Under the pieces are notes generated by a model, which saw only the letters and a list, made by a program, of their open reading frames with translations, was not told where the DNA came from and ran no database searches. Position numbers and translations under genes: made by a program. Below are positions 63,602-64,000 of a stretch of DNA of 64,000 bases, piece after piece. The number at the start of each line of letters is the position of its first letter. Positions within the stretch are counted from its first letter, which is position 1. Origin of the DNA: Euglena gracilis (Eukaryota > Euglenida > Euglenophyceae > Euglenales); contig CP154955.1 in the NCBI GenBank assembly GCA_039621445.1, positions 10,094,241-10,158,240 on the forward strand, in the 5' to 3' direction.

Positions 63602-64000
63602 GGGTGTGACGTAGAGCTGAGCTCTTTGGGAGACCACCCCGGCCCGGCCAGCGGCCCGGCGGCCTGGCGGCCCGGCCCGGCCCGGCGGCCCGGTGGCCCG
63701 GCCCAGCCCGGCGGCCCGGCGGCCCGGCCCACTAAACCTCATGATTGACCCCCTGATTTGGGTCCCAACTCCCCGTCTAGCTCGAGATACGGCCCATTTA
63801 CGGTTTCGGGCCCCGAACGGGCCCGAAATGGCCAAAACTGGCAAAACTGGCCCAAAACCACAAAACGGCCGTATCTCGGCCCAGGCAAGGTGTTGGCCCA
63901 AACCGCCATACCGATCGATCGGGCGTCCCAAAGTTGTGGAATGAGGTCCTCTTTACTTTTTCGCAACTCCGCAGCGTTTTCGAGATATTTTGAATTTTTC
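63602..64000. repeat. Direct repeat unit 2 (shortened, cut by window edge)
   Basis: Starts like 62431 and then, after a (GGCCC)-rich patch (63645-63730), continues as a near-identical copy of 63035-63305. Compared with unit 1 it lacks about 480 bases. Confidence 0.88.

Overview
This window looks like nuclear DNA of an intron-rich microbial eukaryote, probably an alga or other protist. The lineage cannot be fixed from the sequence. The evidence is that short coding pieces with high GC and clean ABC-transporter similarity are separated by introns of about 0.4 to 9 kb. The introns are packed with microsatellites, poly-C and poly-G tracts and small inverted-repeat elements. I see no bacterial gene layout, no CRISPR array, no rRNA and no convincing tRNA. 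Most long open frames here are translations of simple repeats.

Two genes can be supported, both on the + strand and both apparently full-size ABC transporters of the PDR (pleiotropic drug resistance) / ABCG type. Gene 1 enters from the left. Only its second membrane domain and C-terminus are here (exons at 143-259, 4026-4106, 4916-4977, 10965-11084 and 11532-11680, plus two weak candidates). It ends with a TAG stop at 11678-11680. Gene 2 probably starts at an ATG at 20201 and runs off the right end. Its exons can be read in order: acidic N-terminus, first nucleotide-binding domain (24122-35152), first membrane domain (45748-57004), and the linker and start of the second nucleotide-binding domain (58815-60812). 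The signature and Walker B motif of the second domain must lie beyond 64000. Many junctions were chosen because the exon phases agree and the joined protein follows the PDR family. Several introns appear to use GC donors, and a few junctions stay unresolved.

Layout: 608-2760 is a pentamer, (GCAC)n and (CA)n satellite in a gene 1 intron. 3260-3401 is (AATG)n. 5026-5440 is a TA-flanked inverted-repeat element. 7-10.3 kb carries recurrent GTTTACGG/CCGTAAAC palindromes and a foldback element. 11.7-20.2 kb is intergenic, with a 1.4-1.8 kb tandem duplication and several non-autonomous transposons. 20.2-60.8 kb is gene 2; its largest intron (about 9 kb) holds an approximately 8.4 kb satellite that is almost only G and T on the coding strand. 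60.8-64 kb holds further inverted-repeat elements and a near-identical direct repeat.

The main non-gene signal is a dense population of short non-autonomous DNA elements. One superfamily begins CAGG and is flanked by 8-bp target duplications, as in hAT elements; a second has TIRs of C-run plus TATGTCCAACG flanked by TA. Different families share a palindromic GGCGC-GAA-GCGCC module. Their ends carry C-tracts followed by AG, so they scatter acceptor-like sequences through the introns.
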